Shown: positions 1 through 8,908 of the stretch, one piece after another
How the letters are laid out: each line of letters begins with the position of its first letter
Position numbering within the stretch: the stretch's first letter is position 1
Position numbers and translations under genes: made by a program
Assembly: GCF_028288465.1 (NCBI RefSeq)
Contig: NZ_JAQBNR010000053.1
Span: forward strand, 124,001-188,000
DNA length: 64,000 nucleotides
Direction of reading: 5' to 3'
Origin: Ferruginibacter sp.
GTDB taxonomy: Bacteria; Bacteroidota; Bacteroidia; Chitinophagales; Chitinophagaceae
The notes under the pieces: generated by a model
Database searches by the model: none
What the model saw: the letters and a program-made list of their open reading frames with translations, nothing else
What the model was told of the DNA's origin: nothing

Positions 1-293
1 TCTTTAAAAGCACGCATGTGCAGCTGGCAAGTAGTATTGTTTGTCCACGGCCCGTGTGCTCTTCCATCTATGTGCATGCTGCACTGACCACAAATTCCTT
101 CGCGGCAGTCATGATCAAATGCAATCGGATCATCTCCGGCTACAATTAACTGCTCGTTTAAAACATCAAACATTTCCAAAAACGACATCTCTGATGAAAT
201 ATCTTTTACCTGGTAGGTTTCCAAAGAACCGGCAGACTGCTTGTTTTTTTGACGCCAGATTTTTAACGTCAGATTCATATTGTAATGTTCCAT
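1..293 (-). CDS. sdhB: Succinate dehydrogenase/fumarate reductase iron-sulfur subunit (N-terminal part)
   Basis: This is the amino-terminal 97 or so codons of the iron-sulfur subunit that passes electrons from the flavoprotein to the quinone site in complex II. The start is the ATG at 293-291; an in-frame ATG at 278 is a possible alternative. The translation carries the plant-type 2Fe-2S ferredoxin motif CREGICGQCSM, with the fourth cysteine further on in TTCQLHMR. The gene runs off the left edge, so the C-terminal 4Fe-4S and 3Fe-4S domain is not visible. It lies 76 bp downstream of sdhA on the same strand and is the last visible gene of the sdhC-sdhA-sdhB operon. Identification is secure; only the full length is unknown. 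Confidence 0.95.
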   Translation of the reverse strand, partial: MEHYNMNLTLKIWRQKNKQSAGSLETYQVKDISSEMSFLEMFDVLNEQLIVAGDDPIAFDHDCREGICGQCSMHIDGRAHGPWTNNTTCQLHMRAFK

Positions 294-369
294 TTTTGAA
301 TGGTTAAATTGTTGTATTGGTTATTGTTGAATTGCTGTATTGATGAATGGTTGTATTGCAATTCATCAA

Positions 370-2346
370 TTATTTATAAGAACGCTGTGTTGGTTTCACA
401 ATTTCAAACTCTAGTGGTTCTTTGTTTAGCTGCCAGTTACTTTCTCCTTTGTATTCCCAGGCAGAAACAAAACTGAAATTTTCATCATCGCGTTTTGCTT
501 CACCATCTTCTGTTTGTGATTCTTCCCTGAAATGGCCACCACAACTCTCTCTTCTTTCCAATGCATCTTTACACATCAGTTCTCCCAGTTCGATAAAATC
601 CGCCACGCGGCCTGCTTTATCCAGTTCAGGGTTCATGTTGTTGATTTCTCCCGGTATTCTTACATCGCTCCAGAATTCTTTTTTCAAAGCCTGGATTTCT
701 GTAATCGCTTCCCTTAAACCTTTTTCGTTACGGGCCATACCACATTTATCCCACATAATTTTACCCAGGCGTTTGTGAAAACTTTCCACTGTTTGTTTGC
801 CCCTGATGTTCATCAGGGTATTGATCCGGTCGCTTACTGCTTTTTCTGTTTCTGCAAAAGCGGGATGTGAAGTTGGAATGGCGGGTGTGCGTATTTCATC
901 GGCCAGGTAATTACCCAGCGTATACGGGATTACGAAGTATCCATCGGCCAGCCCCTGCATCAATGCAGATGCACCCAACCGGTTGGCACCGTGATCGCTG
1001 AAGTTAGCTTCGCCCAATGCATACAGGCCTTTTACTGTTGTCTGTAATTCGTAATCAACCCACAAGCCACCCATGGTATAATGCACCGCAGGGAAAATAC
1101 GCATCGGCATTTCGTATGGATTTTCACCCGTAATTTTTTCATACATTTCAAACAGATTACCGTATTTTTCTTCTACAACAGCTTTACCTGCTTTAATAAT
1201 TTCTTCCTGCGAAGCAGTGGTATTGCCCTGTTTGCCCAATTCAATTTTACCATAACGTAAAATCGCATCTTTAAAATCAAGATAAACGGCGAGCTTGGTT
1301 GTACCTACGCCATAGCCTTCATCGCATCTTTCTTTTGCAGCTCTTGAAGCCACATCGCGTGGTACAAGGTTACCAAATGCAGGATATCTTCTTTCCAGGT
1401 AATAGTCTCTTTCTTCTTCAGGAATATCTACTGCTTTACGTTTTTCATCCTTTTGTTTGGGCACCCAGATGCGGCCATCGTTGCGCAAACTTTCACTCAT
1501 CAAGGTAAGCTTGCTCTGGTATTCACCACTCACCGGGATACAGGTTGGGTGAATTTGTGTAAAGCAGGGGTTACCAAAGAAGGCACCTTTTTTATGTGCT
1601 TTCCATGCAGCTGTAACATTGCTGCCCATGGCGTTGGTGCTTAAATAAAATACATTGCCATAACCACCGGTACATAATAACACGGCGTGACCAAAATGTT
1701 TTTCCAGTTCTCCTGTCACCAGGTTTCTTGCTATAATTCCTCTTGCCTTTTCATCAATCATTACCACATCCAGCATTTCGTGGCGACTGTACATTTCAAC
1801 CGTACCCAACGCAATTTGCCTTTCCAATGCACTGTAAGCGCCCAGCAATAATTGCTGACCTGTTTGGCCCGCAGCATAAAACGTACGCTGTACCTGGGTT
1901 CCACCAAAACTACGGTTGCTTAACAAGCCGCCGTACTCCCTTGCAAAAGGAACCCCCTGTGCCACACACTGATCAATAATAGCGTTGCTCACTTCTGCAA
2001 GGCGATGCACATTTGCTTCTCTCGCCCTGTAATCACCACCTTTTACCGTATCATAAAACAAGCGAAAAACAGAGTCGCCATCATTCTGATAATTTTTAGC
2101 CGCATTGATGCCGCCCTGGGCTGCGATACTATGCGCTCTTCTCGGACTATCCTGGAAACAAAATGCTTTTACTTTATATCCCATCTCTCCCAGTGAAGCT
2201 GCGGCAGAAGCTCCGGCCAGCCCGGTGCCTACTACAATTACTTCAAGCTTACGTTTGTTGGCAGGATTTACCAGCTTAACGTGCCCTTTATAATCGTTCC
2301 ACTTTTCATTCATTTCGCCGGCAGGAATTTTTGAATCGAAAGACAT
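370..2346 (-). CDS. sdhA: Succinate dehydrogenase/fumarate reductase flavoprotein subunit
   Basis: This 658-residue flavoprotein oxidises succinate to fumarate, or does the reverse, at the cytoplasmic face of the membrane. The N-terminal Rossmann motif VVGTGLAGASAAASLGEMG binds FAD. HSIAAQGGINAA matches the region with the FAD-linking histidine, and the substrate-site segment with HPTCIP and the later GANRLGASALM block is intact. The length suits the long Bacteroidota and Epsilonproteobacteria type rather than the roughly 590-residue proteobacterial SdhA. It sits between sdhC (137 bp upstream) and sdhB. In this phylum the same three-subunit enzyme is annotated as either succinate dehydrogenase or fumarate reductase, and the sequence alone does not settle the physiological direction. 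Confidence 0.96.
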   Translation of the reverse strand: MSFDSKIPAGEMNEKWNDYKGHVKLVNPANKRKLEVIVVGTGLAGASAAASLGEMGYKVKAFCFQDSPRRAHSIAAQGGINAAKNYQNDGDSVFRLFYDTVKGGDYRAREANVHRLAEVSNAIIDQCVAQGVPFAREYGGLLSNRSFGGTQVQRTFYAAGQTGQQLLLGAYSALERQIALGTVEMYSRHEMLDVVMIDEKARGIIARNLVTGELEKHFGHAVLLCTGGYGNVFYLSTNAMGSNVTAAWKAHKKGAFFGNPCFTQIHPTCIPVSGEYQSKLTLMSESLRNDGRIWVPKQKDEKRKAVDIPEEERDYYLERRYPAFGNLVPRDVASRAAKERCDEGYGVGTTKLAVYLDFKDAILRYGKIELGKQGNTTASQEEIIKAGKAVVEEKYGNLFEMYEKITGENPYEMPMRIFPAVHYTMGGLWVDYELQTTVKGLYALGEANFSDHGANRLGASALMQGLADGYFVIPYTLGNYLADEIRTPAIPTSHPAFAETEKAVSDRINTLMNIRGKQTVESFHKRLGKIMWDKCGMARNEKGLREAITEIQALKKEFWSDVRIPGEINNMNPELDKAGRVADFIELGELMCKDALERRESCGGHFREESQTEDGEAKRDDENFSFVSAWEYKGESNWQLNKEPLEFEIVKPTQRSYK

Positions 2347-2483
2347 AGTATTGTTGATTAGGTGATTGGTTAAAACTATTTTACAAGGTGTTGTAATACG
2401 ATTGTGTTAGTTGCTAATATATCAGAGACGTATTGGTACAATTTTATTTGTTGTTAATTAACTGGTTATAGTTGCTGAAATAT

Positions 2484-3197
2484 TTAATTAACCCAGTGCA
2501 AATAAAAAGCCAGTGGCATCAATGCAAACAATAAGCAAATAACAACTGAGTAAACAACGCCTGCGCCTTTTATAATGGGTGTATATCTTTTGTGGTTTAC
2601 ACCAAACGTTTGAAACGCACTTTGAAAACCATGCAGCAAATGCCAGCAAAGCGATATCACGCCAAGTATGTAAACAACAACAATTAATAAATTGTTTTCA
2701 AACACCAATTTCATTTCTGCATATAAATTGTGTACTTCTTCATTGTTGTATGTTGCAAGACTTGTCTCGTCCAGTGCTTTGATACCAGCCATTCCACCAA
2801 ACCTGGATGGAGTCCAGAAATGATATAAATGCAATACAAGGAAAATAAGAATCAGCGTTCCAAGCAAGCCCATGCTTCTACTGTACCAGGTACTATTGGC
2901 GGCAGAGTTTTTTACAACGTATTTTACCGGCCTGGATTTATTGTTTTGACTCCATAAGGTAAGTCCTTGTACAATATGCATGATTAAAAATAAAAACAAA
3001 CCCAGTTCCATAGTGCGAACGATTAAATTAGAACCCATGAAATGGCCCCAATGGTTAAACGTTTCGCCACCATCATTAAAAAAAATCATGGCGTTTATGG
3101 CGCAGTGAACTATTAAGAAAGTGATAAGGAAAATACCGGTAAGCGCCATTATGAATTTCTTGCCGATTGAGGAGGTAAAGAATAATTTCCAGGTCAT
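2484..3197 (-). CDS. sdhC: Succinate dehydrogenase cytochrome b558-type membrane subunit
   Basis: This 237-residue integral membrane protein anchors SdhAB and carries the haem and quinone sites. Five hydrophobic segments can be followed: around residues 13-33, 60-80, 105-125, 165-188 and 210-232. Histidines lie in or near them (LIVHCAIN, LIMHIVQG, LVLHLYHFW, CWHLLHGF), as expected for the dihaem b558 family. This single large anchor replaces the separate SdhC and SdhD of proteobacteria. It is the first gene of the operon, and a good TAnnTTTG-like box lies about 30 bp upstream of its ATG. Confidence 0.93.
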   Translation of the reverse strand: MTWKLFFTSSIGKKFIMALTGIFLITFLIVHCAINAMIFFNDGGETFNHWGHFMGSNLIVRTMELGLFLFLIMHIVQGLTLWSQNNKSRPVKYVVKNSAANSTWYSRSMGLLGTLILIFLVLHLYHFWTPSRFGGMAGIKALDETSLATYNNEEVHNLYAEMKLVFENNLLIVVVYILGVISLCWHLLHGFQSAFQTFGVNHKRYTPIIKGAGVVYSVVICLLFALMPLAFYLHWVN

Positions 3198-3226
3198 ATA
3201 GCTTGGGTTATTTTAGTAAATTGATG

Positions 3227-3234
3227 CAAAAGTA
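3227..3234 (-). promoter_or_regulatory. Candidate -7 promoter box of the sdh operon
   Basis: Read on the minus strand the sequence is TACTTTTG, a full match to the Bacteroidota housekeeping -7 consensus TAnnTTTG, ending 30 bp upstream of the sdhC start codon. A TTTG lies further upstream, but its 13 bp spacing is shorter than the usual 19-21, so the -33 element is uncertain. Confidence 0.45.
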
Positions 3235-3315
3235 CGTCAGTAAGTCTCAAAAAATTATTTTATTGAAATTATTTAAGCAATACTTTTTGCCTATATCAGT
3301 CATGCGATGTGATAT

Positions 3316-3879
3316 TTAATTTAATTGTTTAATCATCCAGTTGTCTACTTGCTGAAAAACCACTTCCGGTTTTAATGTTCTCCATTGCGGGAAATCCAGC
3401 AACGCTACATAGTTGGTCAGTCGTGCTTTTTTAAAATCATACTGGCTTTGAGAAGGCATATTAATGACCACTACCCAGCCTCCGTCATCTTCCAGTTGCT
3501 CTCTCCATTCTTCATAATAACTATCATCGCTGCTGTGAAAATTCAGCACATTTTCAGCGATGAATATAAATTTGAAAATACCCTGCACATACAAAATATC
3601 TGTGATGTCCCGGCGCAGTGTCATGATATCATTTTCAATTGCATCGTTCCATTCACCCAGTAATTCTATAATGGCAAAGTGCTGATCATAATCCACAAAA
3701 ATAATTTTCATGTATAATGTTCTGCTACCAAATTCATCCCACTGCGGATGGATATAATAATTGTAAACTGTTTGGGAAAATTCAAATTCGCTGTACTCAC
3801 GGCCATAAAATGGAGACCTGTCGTCGTCTTCGGCGATGTACAAATGACGCCAGTTATAATAAGGTTCTATATTTTGCAT
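3316..3879 (-). CDS. Hypothetical protein, family not recognised
   Basis: This 187-residue protein is not one I recognise. It is rich in aromatic and acidic residues, has no signal peptide or membrane segment, and should be a soluble cytoplasmic protein. The N-terminus (PYYNWRHLYIAEDDDRSPFYG) is tyrosine-rich. The middle has alternating hydrophobic segments (YMKIIFVDYDQHFAIIELLG, FKFIFIAENVLNF, GGWVVVINMP) that suggest an alpha/beta fold. It lies between the sdh operon and a T9SS substrate gene, with over 100 bp on each side, so it is probably its own transcription unit. Codon use and base composition look like the neighbours. The uninterrupted frame and coherent composition support a real gene. 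Confidence 0.75.
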   Translation of the reverse strand: MQNIEPYYNWRHLYIAEDDDRSPFYGREYSEFEFSQTVYNYYIHPQWDEFGSRTLYMKIIFVDYDQHFAIIELLGEWNDAIENDIMTLRRDITDILYVQGIFKFIFIAENVLNFHSSDDSYYEEWREQLEDDGGWVVVINMPSQSQYDFKKARLTNYVALLDFPQWRTLKPEVVFQQVDNWMIKQLN

Positions 3880-3970
3880 ACAATAAAAAAGCGCTGCACT
3901 GCCATAACCAAAATAAAAAATATTGTTGTAGCAAAATTAAATCATCGTGCTGATAAAATGATTTGTTTAT

Positions 3971-3995
3971 AAAAAAAGCTGCAATCAATGCAGCT
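3971..3995 (-). terminator. Intrinsic terminator of the T9SS substrate gene
   Basis: The stem is AGCTGCA/TGCAGCT (3977-3983 with 3989-3995) with a 5-nt loop. On the minus strand it is followed by seven T residues. It lies 33 bp downstream of the stop codon of the gene at 4028-5251. Confidence 0.75.
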
Positions 3996-4027
3996 TATTA
4001 TTTACAACAACGATGAAGTAAAACCGG

Positions 4028-5251
4028 CTATTCTACAACCAGTTTTTCGGTGAATGTAACCTGTTTATTTTGGTTTAAAATGTTCACCATGTAAGTGCCC
4101 TTTGGTTGCTGACGGGCAAAATTAATGGTGGTTGTTTGTGGCGCTTTGGTAAGGCTGACAACTTTTGACTGCAGGGTTCTGCCGGCGAGATCCGTAACTA
4201 TTACGGTGTATCGTCCAACATTTTGCCCGGCTGTTAAAACCCTGAACTGAGAACCGGTGACAGGGTTAGGAAAAATTTTTGCATCACTAACAGTTGAAAG
4301 CGGCAGCAGCGATTTTGCAAGCGAATTTCTTTCTGCATCGGCTTCCTTCTGTAATAAAAAATTACCATTGGCCAGGTCAGATGCATTGAATGGACTTTCT
4401 GTACTCACAACTTTTACGGCTGAAAGATCTTTCATATTCACTTTGTAGAGGCCCTCGAAAACATTGGCACTGCTTACCACCATATTACCAGCATCATCCA
4501 CGGCTGCACCGTTGGTTGTAAAAGTGGCAGGCAAGCCGGTAATGCCCCCTGTAAATTTTGCCGTCCTGGCTGCTACATCAATACTGAAAATATTATGGCT
4601 TGCTGTTACAATTACAAGTTTGCCAAAAGCATCTGCCACCATGTCTCCGCCCCAGCTGGAGCATTTGTTATGGATAGAAATGCCTTTGTTTTCTGCAGCA
4701 TCAATTACCGGCCCAAGGTCCTGCACATTTACGCTGCCGCCCGTATTAAAACGCAGCAGGTGGTTGGCATCATTTGTTAATGCATAACCATAACCATCGG
4801 CAGCAATTACCATGCGGGTGATTTGGTTTTCTTCTGTTTGAAAAGCACCGCCCGCAGGTTTGGCGAGGAGGTTGGTTTTAACTGTGGTAAATCTTGCACC
4901 GGACTGGTTCAGGTCTAAATAATTTATATCCGAAAAATGGATGGGAGCAAAATATAACCTGTTGTGTGCAACATCCAAAGCACAAGCCGCCACGCCAAAA
5001 CCAGTCGGGTTTGCAGTAGCTTTTCTTGCCTCATTGCTGTTATCTGAGCCTGTGATTTTAAAAGGCGTTTTATCTGCTTCAAACAACGTCCTTATTACTT
5101 TGCCGGTAGCAAGGTCAACCTGTTTTATATCTGCCCAAAAGAAATTATTGTTTGGCTTGCCTGTAATGGCATACGAAAGCTTTGAACTTTGAGCTTTGCT
5201 GAAAAAAGCAGTCGTAAAAAAAACAGAAAAAAGTAGAAGTGTACGTTTCAT
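4028..5251 (-). CDS. Secreted beta-propeller-like protein with type IX secretion sorting domain
   Basis: This 407-residue protein has an N-terminal signal peptide (MKRTLLLFSVFFTTAFFSKA). The body of about 290 residues has repeated strand-like segments (for example VAACALDVAHNRLYFAP, MVIAADGYGYALTND, KLVIVTASHNIFSID) that look like a beta-propeller of the NHL/quinoprotein kind. The C-terminal 80 or so residues start with AKIFPNPV and end with TFTEKLVVE, the pattern of the type A T9SS C-terminal sorting domain. The product is expected to cross the outer membrane through the type IX system and be released or anchored at the surface. No catalytic residues are evident and the ligand is unknown. 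It is a single gene with its own terminator. Confidence 0.82.
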   Translation of the reverse strand: MKRTLLLFSVFFTTAFFSKAQSSKLSYAITGKPNNNFFWADIKQVDLATGKVIRTLFEADKTPFKITGSDNSNEARKATANPTGFGVAACALDVAHNRLYFAPIHFSDINYLDLNQSGARFTTVKTNLLAKPAGGAFQTEENQITRMVIAADGYGYALTNDANHLLRFNTGGSVNVQDLGPVIDAAENKGISIHNKCSSWGGDMVADAFGKLVIVTASHNIFSIDVAARTAKFTGGITGLPATFTTNGAAVDDAGNMVVSSANVFEGLYKVNMKDLSAVKVVSTESPFNASDLANGNFLLQKEADAERNSLAKSLLPLSTVSDAKIFPNPVTGSQFRVLTAGQNVGRYTVIVTDLAGRTLQSKVVSLTKAPQTTTINFARQQPKGTYMVNILNQNKQVTFTEKLVVE

Positions 5252-5262
5252 AATGGTGAGTT

Positions 5263-5276
5263 TTGTTCATGAACAA
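5263..5276. promoter_or_regulatory. 14-bp perfect palindrome upstream of the T9SS substrate gene
   Basis: TTGTTCATGAACAA reads the same on both strands and ends 12 bp upstream of the ATG at 5251. Its position would suit an operator or an mRNA leader element. There is no direct evidence of function. Confidence 0.3.
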
Positions 5277-5328
5277 TGTCTTCGTAAATTAGACAAAATT
5301 CCCATCAAAAACAAACAGCAAAGTCTTA

Positions 5329-6171
5329 TCAGGAAGCATTATTTTCCAGTGATTTTTTTACGCTGCCATATTTTATTAGTAATGCTTTTGCATCCGCATA
5401 GCTAATATTTAATTTATCCATCACCATCCGCACTCCCCTGTCAATTAATTTTTCATTGGTGAGCTGCATATTTACCATCGTGTTATTCTCCACCCTGCCC
5501 AGCTGAATCATCAGTGTGGTGGAAATCATATTTAATATCAGCTTTTGCGCTGTACCGCTTTTCATCCGGGTGCTTCCTGTAATAAATTCAGGTCCTACAA
5601 TAACCTCAATAGGATAATAGGCTACTTCACTTACCGGTGCATTCAAATTACAGCTGATGCTTCCGGTAATAATATTCCTGTTTTTACATTGCTGCAAAGC
5701 GCCGATAACATAAGGCGTTGTTCCGCTGGCGGCAACACCAATTACAACATCCCGGTCGCATACGTGGTACTCCATTAAATCTTTCCAGCCCTGTTCATCA
5801 TCATCTTCCGCAAATTCTACAGCCTGCGTAATGGCTTTGTAACCTCCGGCTATTATTCCAATGACCAGGTCGGGTGATACACCAAATGTAGGCGGGCATT
5901 CGCTCGCATCCAAAATACCCAGCCGTCCGCTGGTACCTGCCCCAATGTAAAAAAGACGCCCTCCAGCCAGCATTTTATCTGCGATCGCTTTTACAAGCAC
6001 TTCTATTTGCGGCAATACTGCTTCTACCGCGGTTGCTACTTTTTTATCTTCTTTATTGATGTTGCTGAGTAATTCTGCCACCGGCATTTTTTCGAGATGC
6101 TGGTAATGGGAGCTTTGTTCGGTTATTTTCTGGACAGCCATTGTATCGCTTTTTATCAACGTCCCCGGCAT
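5329..6171 (-). CDS. murQ: N-acetylmuramic acid 6-phosphate etherase
   Basis: This enzyme cleaves the D-lactyl ether of MurNAc-6-phosphate to give GlcNAc-6-phosphate and D-lactate, in the cytoplasm, during recycling or use of peptidoglycan. The 280-residue sequence has the SIS-fold signature FYIGAGTSGRLGILDASE, including the DASECPPTFG segment with the catalytic glutamate, then GVAASGTTPYVIGAL and TGSTRMKSGTAQKLILN. All are characteristic of MurQ. The long frame starts at 6171, but the in-frame ATG at 6141 (MAVQKITEQS) better matches the usual MurQ N-terminus and may be the true start. It follows the GlcNAc kinase gene by 47 bp and is probably cotranscribed with it. Confidence 0.93.
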   Translation of the reverse strand: MPGTLIKSDTMAVQKITEQSSHYQHLEKMPVAELLSNINKEDKKVATAVEAVLPQIEVLVKAIADKMLAGGRLFYIGAGTSGRLGILDASECPPTFGVSPDLVIGIIAGGYKAITQAVEFAEDDDEQGWKDLMEYHVCDRDVVIGVAASGTTPYVIGALQQCKNRNIITGSISCNLNAPVSEVAYYPIEVIVGPEFITGSTRMKSGTAQKLILNMISTTLMIQLGRVENNTMVNMQLTNEKLIDRGVRMVMDKLNISYADAKALLIKYGSVKKSLENNAS

Positions 6172-6218
6172 TTATAAAGTGCCGGCGTTTGTTCCTGAGG
6201 GTTTGATGAGGTAATATG

Positions 6219-7076
6219 TTAACCGGTGATCATTTTTTGCTTATGGTACTTTACCAACCCATCCATAGGATTTTTTAATACCCTGCCTAACTGCAATTCA
6301 TAGGTGTCGCACATATCTTTTAAAATATCCCTGAAGCCATAGGCTACGCTTCCAATAAAATGAATGGGCATTATCCAGCTTTCCCTGTATTTGTACAGGT
6401 GATTAAAAAAGAAATCATTAAAACCATCTTCAATGATATTTTCTATCATAAAGTGACCGCGGTTTTCTACCAGGAACGGTACAAAGCCCGCCAGGTACCG
6501 GTTGGGAAGCGGTTGTTTGTAAACGGCATCCAAAATTTCTGCTGACGTGGTATTGTACTTTGCATTAAACCTGTCCATCAGGTCGGGATCGAATGTATTG
6601 TACAAATAATACTGCACCACTTTTTTCCCCAGGTAAGCGCCGCTGCCTTCGTCGCCTAAGATATATCCAAGTCCGGGGCTGTTCTTAATAATTTTTTTTC
6701 CATTGTAATAGCATGAATTGGATCCTGTACCCAGTATGCAGGCAACCCCTTTCTCATCGCCACACAGGGCCTTGGCGGCTCCCATTAAATCGTGCGTTAC
6801 TGTAATTTTTGCTTTTGGAAAAGTTGTCTTTAAAGCCTTTGTTACCAATTTTGCATTTTCCGGATTGATACACCCCGTACCATAATAATATATTTCGTCG
6901 GGCTCATGCTCTTTTAATTTATTTTTTAACTCTTTAGCCAGCAGCTGCTCAATTTCTATGGTATTCAAAAAGTAAGGGCTGATGCCTTGTGTTAGAATTT
7001 TCTTCTTTTTATCCCCATTTATCAAACACCACTCTGCCTTGGTTGATCCACTGTCTGCTATTAAAATATTTGCCAT
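6219..7076 (-). CDS. N-acetylglucosamine kinase-like protein of the BadF/BadG/NagK family
   Basis: This 285-residue ASKHA-fold sugar kinase probably phosphorylates free GlcNAc, or a related amino sugar, with ATP. The phosphate-1 motif is ILIADSGSTKAEWCL and the phosphate-2/adenosine region is ACILGTGSNSCYYNGKK, followed by GLGYILGDEGSGAYLGKK. These are the hallmarks of the eukaryotic-type NAGK/BadF group found widely in Bacteroidota. No signal peptide is present. It is upstream of murQ on the same strand, which supports a joint role in salvage of GlcNAc and MurNAc. Whether it also acts on MurNAc cannot be told from sequence. It is divergent from the S41 protease gene at 7187. Confidence 0.88.
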   Translation of the reverse strand: MANILIADSGSTKAEWCLINGDKKKKILTQGISPYFLNTIEIEQLLAKELKNKLKEHEPDEIYYYGTGCINPENAKLVTKALKTTFPKAKITVTHDLMGAAKALCGDEKGVACILGTGSNSCYYNGKKIIKNSPGLGYILGDEGSGAYLGKKVVQYYLYNTFDPDLMDRFNAKYNTTSAEILDAVYKQPLPNRYLAGFVPFLVENRGHFMIENIIEDGFNDFFFNHLYKYRESWIMPIHFIGSVAYGFRDILKDMCDTYELQLGRVLKNPMDGLVKYHKQKMITG

Positions 7077-7186
7077 TATTATTATTTATTATTTGGAGGT
7101 TTAATTTATTAAAGCTCAAGTTAATTAAAAAACACAACGACGGCATTCATTATAATTCAATTATTTTCGTGTTTATAAGTGTATAT

Positions 7187-8773
7187 ATGAACAAGAAAAT
7201 TCAGGTTTGGTTACCACTGCTTTTTAGTATTACGATGATTGCGGGTATGATGATTGGGTATAAAATGAGAGACAATATGCCGGGCAAAAATTTCTTTTCA
7301 ACCGATAAAAGAAGGCCGTTACAGGAAGTGATGGATTTGATAGAAACCAAATATGTAGACAGTGTAAAGACCGCCGAATTAACAGATACCGCCATTGCTG
7401 CTATCCTGGGCAAGCTTGACCCACACTCTGTTTTTATACCAGCAGATGAACTGCAAGGTGTAAATGATGATATCGCTGGCAATTTTTTTGGCATTGGAGT
7501 GGAGTTTAATATTTTCAATGACACCATCAATGTAATTAATGTAGTACCGGACGGGCCAAGCTTTAAAGCGGGTATAAAGACTGGTGATAAATTCATTAAA
7601 GTAAATGAAACGCCGGTAGCAGGTAAAAAGATTACAGGTGATCAGATCAGGAAACTATTGCGGGGCGACCTTGATACCAAAGTAGTAATTACTGTTTTGC
7701 GCGAAAGCCAGACAATACCCTTTACCATTACCCGTGGCATGATACCTGTAAGCAGCGTGGATGCCAGTTATATTATTGAAAATGGCATCGGCTATATCCG
7801 GCTTAATAAATTCTCCCAATCAACTTACAGGGAATTTATGCAGGCGATGGAAGCATTGCAAAAGCAGGGATTAAAAAAATTAATACTTGATTTGAGAGGT
7901 AACGGTGGCGGTATTTTGGATGAAGCCACCTCGATTGCCGATGAATTTTTAGATGGCGACAAACTGATTGTTTATACCGAAGGTACTCACTTTGCCAAAA
8001 AAGAATACCGTAGCAAAAGACCGGGACTTTTTGAAAAAGGGGAATTAGTGGTACTGGCAGATGAAGGTACCGCAAGTGCCAGTGAAATATTGATTGGTGC
8101 CTTGCAGGACTGGAACCGTGCTACCATTGTGGGAAGGCGCAGTTTTGGTAAGGGATTGGTACAGGAGCAATTTGATTTGAGTGACGGCAGCGCTTTAAGG
8201 CTGACCATTGCAAGATATTATACTCCGATTGGAAGAAGCATCCAACGCTCCTATACCAATGGCGGCAAAGCCTACTATGAAGAAGTTGCTAACCGGTTTC
8301 ACGATGGAGAAGTTAATTCTGCCGATTCTGTTAAACATGACAGTACTAAAATGTTTAAGACCCAAAATGGTAAAATTGTATATGGCGGAGGCGGCATTAC
8401 ACCAGATGTTTTTATTCCGGTTGACACGGCAGATTTTAGCGCAGCCTTTGCAAAAGTGTTTTACAGGGGCCTGGTAAGCGACTTCGGCTATCATTATTAC
8501 CTGCAAAATGCAACTCAGCTAAACAGCTTTAAAACAACATCCGATTTTATAAAGAATTTCAGTTTTACCGAAGATAACTGGAAACAATTTGTATCGGCCG
8601 CTGCAAAAGATTCCATCCGGCTGGACACCATTTCTGAGAAAGAAAAAGCAAGTCTTATTGCACGCATTCAGTCTTCTATTGCAAGACAACTATGGCGCAA
8701 TGAGGGACTTTACGAAACACTCAATACAAAGGACAAAGCCGTCTTGAAATCAGTTGAGCTTTTGTCCAGATAA
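7187..8773 (+). CDS. S41 family carboxyl-terminal processing peptidase (CtpA type)
   Basis: This is a periplasmic serine protease of 528 residues. The start is set at 7187 (MNKKIQVWLPLLFS) because it gives an N-terminal signal anchor at once, whereas the longer frame from 6989 would run through the divergent kinase gene. Domains in order: signal anchor (about 5-25), N-terminal helical part with KLDPHSVFIP, PDZ domain (about 90-180), and S41 core with LILDLRGNGGG. The catalytic serine is in DEGTASASEILIG and the lysine about 25 residues later in RRSFGKGLVQ. A C-terminal region of about 150 residues follows. It is shorter than, and distinct from, the Prc-type S41 protease at 12383. Its substrate is not predicted by its neighbours. 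Confidence 0.9.
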   Translation: MNKKIQVWLPLLFSITMIAGMMIGYKMRDNMPGKNFFSTDKRRPLQEVMDLIETKYVDSVKTAELTDTAIAAILGKLDPHSVFIPADELQGVNDDIAGNFFGIGVEFNIFNDTINVINVVPDGPSFKAGIKTGDKFIKVNETPVAGKKITGDQIRKLLRGDLDTKVVITVLRESQTIPFTITRGMIPVSSVDASYIIENGIGYIRLNKFSQSTYREFMQAMEALQKQGLKKLILDLRGNGGGILDEATSIADEFLDGDKLIVYTEGTHFAKKEYRSKRPGLFEKGELVVLADEGTASASEILIGALQDWNRATIVGRRSFGKGLVQEQFDLSDGSALRLTIARYYTPIGRSIQRSYTNGGKAYYEEVANRFHDGEVNSADSVKHDSTKMFKTQNGKIVYGGGGITPDVFIPVDTADFSAAFAKVFYRGLVSDFGYHYYLQNATQLNSFKTTSDFIKNFSFTEDNWKQFVSAAAKDSIRLDTISEKEKASLIARIQSSIARQLWRNEGLYETLNTKDKAVLKSVELLSR

Positions 8774-8908
8774 CGTGTCTTATATTTATTAATACTTTTT
8801 CAGTATGCTGTTTGATGATGCAGTACTTGCAGCTATCAGTCTCATCTTTAATCAGCGGTTATTGCTGTACCTGCAGAATAAAATTACCTTAGCATCAAAA
8901 TAAAAATT

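Noticed and set aside
6989..7186. Longer start of the S41 protease
   Set aside because: The extra 66 codons overlap the start of the divergent GlcNAc kinase gene and would bury the signal anchor. ATG 7187 is the better start.
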